A DNA stretch of 64,000 nucleotides from Bedellia somnulentella. Its lineage: Eukaryota; Arthropoda; Insecta; Lepidoptera; Bedelliidae. Positions 46,906 through 57,869 of this stretch are shown here, in pieces. How positions within the stretch are numbered: position 1 is the stretch's first letter; every line of letters begins with the position of its first letter. The notes under the pieces were generated by a model, which was not told the DNA's origin, searched no databases, and saw nothing but the letters and a program-made list of their open reading frames with translations. The position numbers and the translations under genes were made by a program. The stretch spans positions 12,214,001 through 12,278,000 of the forward strand of contig OY755187.1 in NCBI GenBank assembly GCA_963576735.1, given 5' to 3'.

Positions 46906-47105
46906 NNNNNNNNNNNNNNNNNNNNNNNNNNNNNNNNNNNNNNNNNNNNNNNNNNNNNNNNNNNNNNNNNNNNNNNNNNNNNNNNNNNNNNNNNNNNNNN
47001 NNNNNNNNNNNNNNNNNNNNNNNNNNNNNNNNNNNNNNNNNNNNNNNNNNNNNNNNNNNNNNNNNNNNNNNNNNNNNNNNNNNNNNNNNNNNNNNNNNNN
47101 NNNNN
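46906..47105. other. Assembly gap (200 N)
   Basis: Exactly 200 unknown bases, so the true gap length is probably not known. Sequence on either side may not be adjacent in the genome. Confidence 0.99.
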
Positions 47106-47602
47106 GGTTGAATCATCATCTGCATATTCGCATTACGGAAGTGCACAACTGAAATAGGCAACACTTACGTTTCCGTATGAAAGGTCAGCTGGAACTTTAG
47201 AATAAAACCTTTTATGGGAATGTTAACAGTTTTACTATATTAACTTGAACCTTTAAAAGCTTGTGCTTTATCAAATAAAGACCTATTATTATAAAGGAGT
47301 GCATAAATAATATATGTTAAGAACATCAGACTGTATTTAAAAATACATTATTTGGAATTGATTCAACATGTTTAAATTTTATTATGATTTCCTGAACACT
47401 ATCAATAGTTCGAAATTTGGGACATAATTATTTTGCAGTTGTAGTAATAAAGTCAACCTAAATACGATATCATAATTTAGCTTGCTCAATGTGTTAACTA
47501 ATTCTATTTAAAATTGTTTTCTGAAGATATAGCTATTTGAAGACGCTACTAATTACTACTTAATTAAAATATTATTGGAGATTGGTTTGCAACCGTATAC
47601 CC
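47106..47602. other. AT-rich non-coding sequence
   Basis: Nothing supportable is seen here. Confidence 0.5.
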
Positions 47603-47605
47603 TTA

Positions 47606-47822
47606 GGGCCAGTTTTTTGATCCGTGGTTAACTCAACAATTTGTTAAATATCGTAACTATTAGTTAGATATCAGCAAAATGCATTTTTTGACCCGTGGTT
47701 AGAGTAACTAATGGTCAAATATCGAACCAAAATGGATTTACGATTTAACTACTGGTTAGTTATTAACTATAGTCAATGTAACAAATGGTTATATTTTTAA
47801 CTCCGGATCAAAAAACTGGCCC
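47606..47822. mobile_element. MITE, PIF/Harbinger type
   Basis: A 217-bp element with ends GGGCCAGTTTTTTGATCCG and its inverse CGGATCAAAAAACTGGCCC. TTA directly flanks both sides (47603-47605 and 47823-47825). A 3-bp TWA duplication and GGGCC-type ends fit PIF/Harbinger. The interior has several GTTAACT/TAACTA blocks in both orientations. Confidence 0.85.
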
Positions 47823-47868
47823 TTAGTCACTACAAACGACACCCGCCCGAAGATGTCTTGAAGAAGAT

Positions 47869-47932
47869 GATAGTGTGGCTTAAAGTAGCACTATACTAAT
47901 GTTAGTATAGTGCTACTTTAAGCCACACTATC
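47869..47932. repeat. Perfect 31-bp hairpin with 2-base loop
   Basis: The arm at 47869-47899 (GATAGTGTGGC...ACTATACTAA) is exactly complementary to 47902-47932, separated by TG. It follows the Harbinger-type MITE by 46 bp. Confidence 0.9.
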
Positions 47933-49227
47933 GATGATTATTTCAATTATCAAAATTACAATCTAAACAAAACATACATATTGTAACCTCAACTAGGTAG
48001 TTATATCAATTGGGTAATAGTAAAAGCGTATTCAATTACGGAGAGTAACGTTTCCGATAGCGCACGCAAAAGTAATAAAAAAACACAAAAAGTCCCAATT
48101 ATTTTTATCATCGTATCGACGCAGGAAGCCGACGCTGATAGCCGAGTCTCATTTCATACAAACATGTTATTACCTTCCCTCGACTCAATAAATATTACTT
48201 TAATGCACTCAAACTATACACGGCTCTGTTGTTGTATAGTTTTACGGTTAAATAAACTACCGGCATGGGTTTTATAGGTTTTAAGTTTACATCGTCTCTT
48301 TTATTTGTAAATTTATCTTTACTAATATGATAAAGCAATTAAATTTGTATGAAGTAATCTACAGAAATTCTCAACCAATTTTTATTATTTTGATTGGAAG
48401 CTGGATGGTTCCTAAGTCATAAGCTATCGGTTTAATATTATCCTACGAATCAAAAGGATCGCTAAGTAATGATACAAACTGTTACACCACTATTGACAAA
48501 CAAAAAACTGCCTTTGTTAAGCTGTAACCACTAGGTTTCGGGTGCGATTCTTGGGAGTTAACTAATTTACAATTATTACGTAATTTACAAATAAGATCCG
48601 CACAAGATAGCTGGATGATCTTGAACCAAATTACTATCCAAGGAAGAAACACATGGGACGTGTAATAGTGATATTAAACAAATATTCCACTTTAAAAGCA
48701 CATTGCACGAATGAGAGATTATGGAAATAAGTTCATATAGAATTTTGGGGTAGTAAAATTAGTTAAACTTTAATAGCAACTGTAGAATATGTAGACACAT
48801 ATATTCAAAACTATGAAGGATTAAAAACAAAAATATGAGTACTGCACAATAGAAAATAACATTTAAACACCTCTTTTAAGATTTTACCATTTTATATTCA
48901 CATTGCATTTATATTACACAGAGACTGATCACGTTTTAGAATAAATAAAGAGCTCCATGATAACAAGCTAGATTAGATATATGAATACGGAACTAAGATA
49001 AAAACCTTCTTAAAAAACCGGTTTGCGACGAAAGTTTGTGTAACAAGAGATTTTTGTACGGTTCTGACACTGCCCTTCCTCAATTCATAGTATATCCAAG
49101 AGATCGTGAACATGTTTGCGCAGATTTAAAAAATCATGTAATGATCATATCCTCTGCAAAAGGTTAATAGTGAAAAAATATGATTATTGATAACAGGGAT
49201 ATATCAGAATAAAAGAGAATGAATATA
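47933..49227. other. AT-rich non-coding sequence
   Basis: Nothing supportable is seen here. Confidence 0.5.
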
Positions 49228-49330
49228 AATATTGATGGATGTAAATGAAGACAAAGAGGATTGCCAGGATTGTACGAAGTGGCTATCGTTAGTCTCTGCC
49301 TACCTCAATGAAAACTAATGGCTCGAGTAA
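49228..49330 (+). mobile_element. LINE 3' fragment
   Basis: ATTGCCAGGATTGTACGAAG and CTATCGTTAGTCTCTGCC match the fragment at 36005-36120 with changes; the coding frame is lost. A second one is at 49795-49905. Confidence 0.45.
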
Positions 49331-49399
49331 ATGTTCTGTTATGTTATGCATATAAAAATACATTTATAACTGAGTGTAGTAGTCGGCTGGGCGGTTCGG

Positions 49400-49565
49400 G
49401 GCGGTTTAAGTGATTGTTGGGCGAGGTGGCTGGAGAACAATCAACATTTATTTTACAATCTGTTCTCGACTCAACTTTTAAAAGAGCCGAATAATTGAAT
49501 TCTGAAGCTCTGGCTACCTCTTTTTGAGATTTATAGTTCAGAGCGTATGTATATACGTATGTGAG
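49400..49565 (+). repeat. Degenerate (TATG)n-tailed repeat
   Basis: Starts inside the family (GGTTTAAGTGATTGTTGGGC), passes GAAGCTCTGGCTACCTC and ends in a GTATGTATA-type tail. Confidence 0.55.
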
Positions 49566-50342
49566 AGATACGTATCTGTTTGTTTTGGTCACACTGATGT
49601 TTAGAAACCTACGTCGTCATCATAGTCAGTCAATACCGAAGATGACGTACTGTCTGTTATCTGCACACAATATTGACTGCGCTAACTAATTATTAAAATA
49701 CGTTTATATTGGAACTACACAATTATTTATTCAATATGAAGAGAACAAGACGTATGAAACCCAAATATAAAACGCTCTTACAATGTCGGGAGACGAAATC
49801 GAGAAGATTAAAATATTGTATAAGAGAAGAATGATGAATGTTATGGAAGCAAGAGATTAAAACAGGATCATGCAATTGGTGATCGTCAGCCAGTTCCTAC
49901 CCAAATGTGAATAACGGACGTTAATATAAGTAAGTAAAAATAGAATAATCTAAATAAAGTTAATAAAGTTAAATATTTAATAACAATCTCGTCAGAATTG
50001 AGTGGGCGTATTAAAATATAAGATCTCTCTCATTTTCATTTAACGACCCCAACAGAGAAGATACAAAGTAATGAAAAGACGGGATTTGTAGTGCCACAGA
50101 GTTAGCAAGATAATTATTTCTATTTCAACATGGAATAAGTTTTTTAATCACAATATTTCTGAGAATGGCATTAAAATAATTGCTAATACTTCAGTCACAT
50201 TTACTATTCTTAAATGAAATGCCACACTTCTTGTATCATATTGAGTCTGATCAAATGGTAATAGGGCGATGCGATAAGGTTATCGTGTGCCATGATTCCT
50301 TTTGTTATATCTTCCAGTACATCAAAAAGATTCAATTAAAAA
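49566..50342. other. AT-rich non-coding sequence
   Basis: Apart from the LINE scrap at 49795-49905, nothing supportable is seen. Confidence 0.45.
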
Positions 50343-50870
50343 AAATTAATAGTTTAAAAAACACTAAAAAACACGCTTTTATAAGTGCACTTAAAAGTCA
50401 AAAATAAATTACGGGTCGTTCAAGTTGTCTCTATTTCTGGGCTGAAGTGTAAACTATGTGCTTTTAATTATAATATTTGATAGTAAAAGCGTGGGGCGCT
50501 GGAAAAGGAAAGATTTTTTGTTAACCTTGCTAAGAAATCAAGTTAAGCGATGTTTCGGGAAGCAGGTTACAGAGATCGGCACTCTAACTAGAGTTGCAGC
50601 ACCACTAGTTGGAGGCTCTATATTAAACAGTCTGTTCAAAGTACTAGTCAACAGTAGCAAAATGTAGAGTTTTTGTTCGTGTATTTGTTTACAAGAAAGT
50701 TTTTCCTGCTCCAGCACCCCACGCTTTTACAATCAAATATTATAATTAAAAGCACATAGTTTACACTTCAGCCCAGAAATAGAGACAACTTGAACGACCC
50801 GTAATTTATTTTTGACTTTTAAGTGCACTTATAAAAGCGTGTTTTTTAGTGTTTTTTAAACTATTAATTT
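50343..50870. mobile_element. Foldback element with 168-bp near-perfect arms
   Basis: Arms at 50343-50510 and 50703-50870 are reverse complements with only a few mismatches (for example CGTGGGGCGCTGG against CGTGGGGTGCTGG). The 192-bp centre contains a short frame (within 50458-50667, ending near 50667) with KQVTEIGTLTRVAAPLVGGS, which I do not recognise. No target duplication was clear. It could be a foldback or Polinton-free MITE type, or a local inverted duplication. Confidence 0.8.
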
Positions 50871-50910
50871 ATTTTATGCTATTTAGTCTTTGCTAATGGC
50901 ATATTTTAAA

Positions 50911-51372
50911 CATCCATATTATTGTATTCAGACCTTGAAACCTAATCGTGGTCAAAGTTCGTTTCGTGGTCAAAGTTCATTACAAGACCTTTCTAACAAG
51001 TCCAAATACGGCTATAATACGATCATCTATCATTAAGTTCCAGTTAATATCTTCCGGCTCCATCATCAGATGAGCTCGACAGTACCATATTATTGTATTC
51101 AGACCTTAAAACCTAATCGTGGTCAAGGTTCAGTACAAGACCTTTCTAACAAGTCCAAACACGGCTATGATACGATATTTCATCATGGAATGCTAGTGCC
51201 TATCTTCCGGCTTCATCATCAGACCTTGAAACCTAATCATGGTCAACGTTCATTACAAGACCTTTTTAACAAGTCCAAACACGGCTATGATACGATCATC
51301 CATCATGAGGTTCCAGTTCATATCTTCCGGCTCCATCATCAGATCAGCTCGACAGTACCATATTATTGTATT
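50911..51372 (+). repeat. Three-unit tandem array next to the foldback
   Basis: Units start at 50929, 51100 and 51220 with CAGACCTTGAAACCTAATC or a close variant, and each contains ACAAGACCTTTCTAACAAG, CGGCTATGATACGATC and ATCTTCCGGCTCCATCATC. CCATATTATTGTATT brackets the array at both ends (50914 and 51358). The unit-2 copy lacks part of the linker. A 112-codon frame at 51070-51408 is a product of the repeats. Confidence 0.8.
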
Positions 51373-52040
51373 GTCATCGAAATCACATACAACTGCCAAT
51401 TTTCATAACGCTATGACCTTTAGAAGATGGTTAAATTAGTTTTCTTAGATTTGATTACATAGTTACATACATACAGGTCGACCTAATAAAAGCGTGTTAA
51501 TGACTTCATACGAATTTTGTGAATTAATGTATTTAAAAGAGGACCACCTTTGCTTCTTAGGGGTAATACTATTTTTCAAATATTTAAAGTTTCTTCAATC
51601 ACTCACCTCTTATGAAATGTAGCGGAATGATATATAGCCTATGTTTTTATCCAAAGGTTCTAGAATTTTATTGACAAATGAATTTTTAAAAATAGTGTTT
51701 GGGTTCAGAGCCTATTCATTACAGACAAACAAACAGACATCTTTTAATTAATATAAGAAAGTGCTATTTTTAGCTACCACAAAAAAGTATAAAAGAAACC
51801 CACAGAAATAATAGTTCCTGTGTAAGTCAGAAGTGTCCCTCATAAAGTGAAGCAACTAGGCGACACACAGCCCCGAGCGTTTATTAAACGCGCGGCGCCA
51901 CCGCCCCGGTTCAACGCAAATTAATTACTATTCAAATGATCTCAAACTATTCATTCAGTTTCCTAGCAATCGCTTTTTAGATCAGCTTTGTGAAAAACTC
52001 ACTTGCCGTTCGAGTTTGTGCGGCTGGATTTCAGTTGATT
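51373..52040. other. Non-coding sequence
   Basis: No gene recognised. A GC-rich patch (CGCGCGGCGCCACCGCCCC, about 51889-51907) stands alone in AT-rich DNA; I could not assign it. Confidence 0.5.
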
Positions 52041-52044
52041 TTAA

Positions 52045-53549
52045 CCCTTAGCTACCTACCTTCTATTTTAGTCACATAACTACCTACCTGGAGTATCTCA
52101 GACTCCCGACTTTAAAAATTTCTAAAAAAATAATTTGAGCTTTAAAGGTTAAAAGTAAAATGCATGGTATAATCATTTATGTTTTTATTACCGTACAAAA
52201 TAAAGAAACATGCAAAATCAACATTATTTATGAAATAAAATAAAATCACTTCGAACATTGAAAAAAAACTTAAAATTTACCTCTTACGTAGAATCAGAGC
52301 AATTATAAAAAAAAATACGAACATTAGGAACTTTTAATCATTGGTATATAAAATTTGAACAATCAACAAAGAAAAATGATGAAAAGAAGAATAAAAAAAA
52401 ACATTTAAAAAAAAATTGCAAGCCTTAGACTTCACAATTTTTCATAGCAAATTCCGCACATCATTCGTGAACACTCTAGGCATATAGGCTTTTTACATAA
52501 GACACACAAGTACTGAGTCTTGCGTTTCTTTTTGGGGTCGCATTGAGAGCAATACTTGCGAATTGATAACCTTTCTGGTTGATCAGAACTACTTCCAGCT
52601 GCTCCTGAAACTGTATCTGGATCAAGCTGGAGCACTCGACGAAGGGAACTTCTTATATGGAGGGTCGAGATTTTTTCTCTGCGTTCCATGTGTGGTCTCG
52701 TGAGCTGATTTGCAAGGTTTTTCATAAATTTAAACCTACTCTCGGGCTTTGATGACGCATGGATAAGTACACCAGGTATGAGTTGGACGCTTATATATCC
52801 AACAGTCTGTAAAATATAGCCAGTGGCCAGCGGCGTGTTCGACGACCCGATGAATAGTTGGAGCACCTTTGATCTAATAAATCAACCCCAATTTTTGTTT
52901 TATTGTAGAATAATATAATTTCTGGTTTCTTGGTGTTCTGGTCAACTTCTGGTGTATGATGCATGCTTGAGACTAAGACAACCGCTTTATTTTGCTTCGG
53001 TACAAAAGATGTAATGGTAATATTTGTAGTAAAACCAAAGATAGCCGATTGAACAGGTCTCTGACGTGCAGGCAAAAATTCGGGTGGTATATCTCTTTGA
53101 TTTTTCCTCATAGTGCCTACCAATGTGAGCTGCTTTTCCTTCAATAAATTTACCAGCTCAATCGATGTAAACCAGTTGTCATGTAAAATATTTATATCTT
53201 CGTCACTACATAAAAAATCTAATGCCTCTTCTTGATCAGAAACCTCTTCCTCTAACCAACGCTCAATAATATCGTCGTTCAATGCCATATTTCACTGAAA
53301 CAATAAAAAAATAAATGACGTAAAAAATAACGTAATTACCTACCTGGAGTCTCTCAGACTCCGAAAAAAGTTTAATACTCACCAAAATGCATATCAGCGC
53401 GCGTTCAACCGCGACGAGCACAGGAGCAACACTGCCGGTAGAGGGGGGAAGGTACAGAGGCGCATAGCAACCTAAGACGCGTACACAATGAGTAATTACA
53501 AAAAAAAGGGTCACCGGAGTCTGACAGACTCCAGTCAGGTAGTTAAGGG
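52045..53549 (-). mobile_element. piggyBac-type transposon, internally deleted
   Basis: TTAA lies on both sides (52041-52044 and 53550-53553), the hallmark target of piggyBac. The ends are CCCTTAGCTACCT and its inverse AGGTAGTTAAGGG, 13 bp with one mismatch. The length of 1505 bp is well under the usual 2.4 kb or so. A 17-bp palindromic motif (GGAGTCTCTCAGACTCC type) occurs three times near the ends: about 52090, 53346 and 53517. The transposase is on the minus strand and defective. Confidence 0.92.
52432..53288 (-). pseudogene. piggyBac transposase remnant
   Basis: From the ATG at 53288 the first 35 or so residues are acidic (RWLEEEVSDQEEALDF), as is usual at the N-terminus of this family. 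They run straight into DNWFTSIELVNLL, so several hundred residues including the first catalytic aspartate are gone. Family motifs that remain: DNWFTS (second aspartate), VGTMRKNQRDIPPEF, GVDLLDQ (last aspartates) and RRWPLAIFYRLLDI. There the frame is broken at about 52795-52802, in GATATATAAG, where one extra TA pair would explain the shift. The C-terminal cysteine-rich zinc domain (CSQC, CVLCKKPICLECS, CGIC) continues in the other frame to a stop at 52432. It would not make an active enzyme; the zinc domain, which binds the element's ends, is intact in sequence. Confidence 0.88.
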
Positions 53550-53553
53550 TTAA

Positions 53554-54895
53554 TACAGTCGGTTCTTTAATTGAATTAATAACTTTATGCTTTATAAATA
53601 TTTGTGCAATTTTATTTTAGGGATTTATTCCGTAACGAGTTGGGTTTGCTATCCATATTTTAAATACTTTATATTGAAGAAAAAAAAGTTATTCAAAATT
53701 AGACAAACTATGTTTGGTCTTGGTTGACATTGGGTATAAAACCACGGCATGCAAACTTCATCGTGCATTCTCAAGATGTAGAATAAATTCCGATTTCTTT
53801 ATTACTTGTAAATTCACCAACCAATAATACAACTCCTTAAACATTGCTAAAGTCTATCAACACATCATTTAACCGACGATCAAAAAGAACAAAGTCAAAG
53901 TGGCTTACTCCGAATCCGCTAAGATACCAGGAGCCGAAAGCCAGCGAGGAGGCGAGAAGGCACTCGGAAGCCACTTCTGCCGTCTGATTGGATTATCTCG
54001 GCTTCGTGCGAGCCGCGATCTTCGCGACACACCACGGCCCACGCGCCATTTTGCATTCCATTAGCATTAATTGCATTGTGCTCGAGTTACGTGCTGTGTT
54101 GAGTCGGTTTGGAATAGCATTAACTCATGTAAGACTAGCTGAAGAGGTTCATACTTACTCTAATGGTGGTTACGCTGTAGATTAAACACTGTTCTAGTAT
54201 GTGTTGTCAGATATTTAGTTGATAGAAGTCGGAACCGTCGTCGGCTTTATATTCAGTTTGCTATACTCGCTCATGTAAACACCTTAAGTTACGAGAGCAT
54301 AAAACTGACGATTGTATTGAAATCTAATTGTAACATAAATATGAGTTGATGTTACTTTTAAAGTAGAGCATTAAATGTGCTTCCAGCGATTCGTTGTTCG
54401 CTGGATACTAAGTCCAAACTTTAAATTTAGTTATGTTTCTTGTTATTTTGTTTGCGGATTGTATGGTGTAAAACAGAATACACGTACAAACACAGATATT
54501 AAGACATGACCTCCGCTACAGTAATAAACAATAGTGCTCTACCCACACTATTACATATTATCGATAAGATGGGAACTAATGGCACGAGTATAAGCAAACC
54601 AACTTCCAAGCAGGTAATGGTTTATGTTGATACAGACATACTTATAATGTTCTCTATTTTTCAAATATAACCTGCCTTAAAATTTAATTAGTTTTTATAT
54701 TACATTTATTGGTTGACCTTATTTACATAGCAATGAAAATAAAATTTTCTTTCTTTCTCCATTAATGATTTTCCCTCTTGGCATCTCACAAAAAAACGCT
54801 TTTAGCCAATGATAATGTTTTTTGTAATAAACCTATTAATTTGTTATTAAACATACCAAGTAAATAAGATAGTATAGCAAACAAATTGATCTTAC
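53554..54895. other. Non-coding sequence with one GC-rich patch
   Basis: No gene recognised. The patch at 53904-54095 (GCCAGCGAGGAGGCGAGAAG, then CCACGGCCCACGCGCC) is GC-richer than its surroundings but has no consistent frame or splice sites on either strand. Confidence 0.45.
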
Positions 54896-55038
54896 CCAAC
54901 GCCGCCGTTCAGGGCGGTGACAATGCCAGGCCTCTCATAGCACATATGCATAACAGCGGCGGCCACCGATCACAATGCCGGCGCCGCAATCATCCACTTA
55001 ACAATTCACTTAATCCACTGCACAACACTAAACAAACT
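54896..55038 (-). other. Candidate first exon of a minus-strand gene
   Basis: On the minus strand an initiator-like TTCAGTTTG (A at 55038) is followed by a GC-rich leader and ends in GTTGG|GTAAGAT, a strong donor at 54896. A short upstream frame starts with ATGATTGCGG and stops after seven codons. The next ATG (54951-54949) opens 18 codons plus two bases to the donor and reads MHMCYERPGIVTALNGGV. I do not recognise the peptide. Its phase (two leftover bases) would give an immediate stop if spliced directly to the exon at 24497-24629, so if they share a gene another exon must intervene. Confidence 0.4.
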
Positions 55039-56313
55039 GAATACTAGTCCACGCCACGCGAAAACATTTTCCACCGGAAAGTGGAGCTTCTTAAATTTGT
55101 TCCAACTACACTATTTTAAATGTTACTTCACTTTGAGAGCTTGATATGTACTGTGGTTAATCCTACGAAATTGGAAGTAAATAGCATTGTATTTGATTGC
55201 GGCAGTAAATAATACAAATCGTGATTTCGGTAAAAACTTCAGCTTTTTGCAAATTGTTACTACAGTTTCAGAATGTGTCAGTTAAACCGCACAATGAGCT
55301 TGTTAATGCCGAAATCACTGATTTGTAGCATTACTTTTAAATACGTGAACGCATTGATTGCTGGCTTTCGGAAAGGTGTAAATTTATATTGAATATTGCG
55401 ACCCAACAATGAAGAGTTTGATAGATGTTGAAATGTTTCAACCTTAAATAAACTGTATCGATTCACGGAATTATTTTATTGGGAATTAAAATTTAAACCA
55501 TGTTTTAACTGTCTAGACCCTACGGTCTAATAATTAGTAATTAATGCACAGATATACATGTTGTAACACATAGTTTAATTTGTAAAAATCAGTTAAGAGT
55601 AGAGATATAAATAACTCAAGTTATTTCAATAAATAGTACAACGCAACCCTCTCTCTCAAACCACATCCCTAATTGAGTTGCGCCCTGTTTGTGACCCTAA
55701 GCATAATTGCCAAGAAACGTTCACAACAGCAAGAGGATATATCTATTACTAATCATTCCTGAAATAAAATTTCACTGCTATTTCTATATTACGTTATATG
55801 ACTAGTAATTTCATGATCGAAACAATCTTTAAGCGTGAAAACCGTGTCATAAACTATAATCATAAAATCATTAACGCCTCGGAGCAGCTACAAAATCTTT
55901 GTAACAAAGTGTTAACTACTATTTCACTTTCGCAACCCTAATGCAATACTAAAATTAACAGCGAGCTTACGACTGTATTTTCTCTGAAACTCAATGAGCA
56001 ATCGTGTGGTATTTCCATACTGAGACCTTGATACGTCCTTTAGCCATTTGAGAAGCATTATAATAATATTAAACTCGGAATAAAATATGGCAGGTACATT
56101 AACTGTGTTGAATACTAAACAATTACTATGTCTTTGTATTCATACTTGAATATATTACGATATGAAAAACATACATCTTATTGTTAGCCTTTGGTTGTAT
56201 CGAATTTTGCGTTTCACATAAAATTGGACGGTTAAGGTAAACATATCTTTATTGTATAGGATCGGCTACGGGAAAATCTAAACCATTTCTTTCGTGAGTG
56301 AAGTTTTTGACTG
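55039..56313. other. AT-rich non-coding sequence upstream of the candidate exon
   Basis: No gene or repeat that I can support. It ends where the errantivirus LTR begins. Confidence 0.5.
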
Positions 56314-56960
56314 TGTTATGTACCCTAACCATTACTCCTATTCCCACGTAACTATTCCCACACCCTAATGTACTTCCACTTCACATTTATTGCTTTGCCC
56401 TAATGTATTAACTTACTTAGAAACCATTTCACTTGAAACTCTCGAGACCTTTTAAATGATTCCCTTTATCATAAGTTGCACTGCGTTGACATACTTATGA
56501 TTCTTTAAGTAAACTCCCACGAAATACTTATTGGAAGTTGCCGACCATAACAAACCCAAATCTTTCATTAGTCGGCACTTGTTTATCATTCATATCAACA
56601 TCTGCCTATCAAGACGACGCAGATGTCTCATAATGTATACATTATCAATCCTCAACTGTACCCTTTGATATTTTTCCCATCCATTTTCGTAGAACACTTG
56701 AGTCGCTCCGCGTCCCCAAAAGTTGTTTACTTATCTGTATAAATATCCGAACATCCAGGAACATTTATTCATTTCTTCATCGACTCTAGACCTCACGAGA
56801 ACTCCTCCTAACCGACCTCCTATCCAACCACTTGGTGTATCACGCCTTCTCCGAATACTTTGCTCATTGTAAACAAAATAATCGTAAGCTAGATTAGCAC
56901 AGAAATAAAGTTATATTATTTCATCGATTGTTTGATTTGCAACCTGACCAGGACATAACA
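56314..56960 (+). repeat. 5' long terminal repeat of an errantivirus
   Basis: The proposed ends, TGTTATGT and ACATAACA, form an 8-bp perfect inverted repeat, giving 647 bp. Inside are a TATAAATA box at 56738-56745 and a polyadenylation signal AATAAA at 56904-56909. The primer site starts six bases after the end. The boundaries cannot be confirmed because the 3' LTR lies beyond the window; a shift of a few bases is possible. Confidence 0.7.
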
Positions 56961-56966
56961 TAATTT

Positions 56967-56982
56967 TGGTGTCAGAAGTGGG
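56967..56982 (+). promoter_or_regulatory. Primer binding site, tRNA-Leu type
   Basis: TGGTGTCAGAAGTGGG is complementary to the 3' end of an insect leucine tRNA (ending ...CCCACTTCTGACACCA) over 16 bases. First-strand DNA synthesis would start here. The tRNA match is from memory of tRNA sequences, not from a search. Confidence 0.8.
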
Positions 56983-57067
56983 ATCTGTGCACCTGCTCTT
57001 CGTCAGAAGCCCAGAAGCAGGGAAGTCTCCAGACTTTGGCATAGAAACGAACAAGTTCCTGAAAAAA

Positions 57068-57193
57068 AATCTTCAAGACTCAGCGCGACGGTTTTGGCCC
57101 CCAACGGCGACGACGGCGTGAGTAAGCAAGAATCTTCAAGACTCAGCGCGACGGTTTTGGCCCTCGACGGCGACGACGGCGTGAGTAAGAAAG
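57068..57193 (+). repeat. 63-bp tandem duplication in the retroviral leader
   Basis: Two units (57068-57130, 57131-57193) start AATCTTCAAGACTCAGCGCG and end GGCGTGAGTAAG, differing at only a few positions. Each holds a GTGAGT that fits a splice donor. Confidence 0.9.
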
Positions 57194-57403
57194 AAGAAAC
57201 GGTCATCATCGCACGAATTGATCCAGGACGGCGTCAACGGCGATTGGACCACCAGCAAGTAAAGTGAAGGCGTACCATTCGCACTAGTTTCCGAAGAAAC
57301 AGCGGAGAAGCCAAGTGGTTCCGGCAGACCAAAACAGGCATCATCATCAAAACCAGCGGCAGCAGCACACCAGTCCACCATCCAGTTAACAGTTCACCGA
57401 AGA

Positions 57404-57420
57404 ATGAATCATCTAGTTCT
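57404..57420 (+). promoter_or_regulatory. Leader mini-exon with start codon and splice donor
   Basis: An ATG at 57404 is followed by four more codons and two bases, then directly by GTAAGT at 57421, a near-ideal donor. This is the best donor in the leader. Joined in phase to the acceptor at 63059 it would open the env frame (see findings). It lies 450 bp before the gag start. Unspliced, this short frame continues TAA-ward within a few codons and would be a minor upstream frame. Confidence 0.6.
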
Positions 57421-57869
57421 GTAAGTTTATTTTAATTTAATATTAGGATAATTTTAGGAGTTTTATGATAGGATTTTTATGATAGGATTTTCATGATTAA
57501 TATTGTTTTACGCATTTATTATTATAACAATTATCTCTAATTTTTACTTTAAACTTTCTTACGTAATTAACTAGGAATTTTTTCTTAAAACGTTTTACTA
57601 CTTAACTTACGCGTACTTTAATAATACAGAAAAGGAATAGATATAGGATATTTTTCTTTACGGCTTAATTACCACGTCTTAATAATTATAAATTTTTGCT
57701 TTATTTCTTACTATTTTTATTGATTTTACTATTAAAAGGCAATTTTATTTTTCATAATCTATAGCTCTAGGTTTTATAAATTGAATTCGTATATTCAATT
57801 AGTTAAACTTTCGTTTGAAATTTAAACTTAATAAATCTTAATAAAGTTAATTAAAGAAAAATTATTACA

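Noticed and set aside
46823..47164. Frames across the N run
   Set aside because: Artefacts of reading unknown bases.
51070..51408. 112-codon frame with internal repeats
   Set aside because: It is a by-product of the tandem array; the first unit does not keep the frame.
53263..53514. 83-codon minus-strand frame upstream of the piggyBac remnant
   Set aside because: Lies in the subterminal region of the element, overlaps the palindromic motif and matches no part of the transposase.
57003..57381. Minus-strand frames of 68 and 81 codons in the retroviral leader
   Set aside because: Created by the GC-rich 63-bp duplication and opposite to the direction of transcription.
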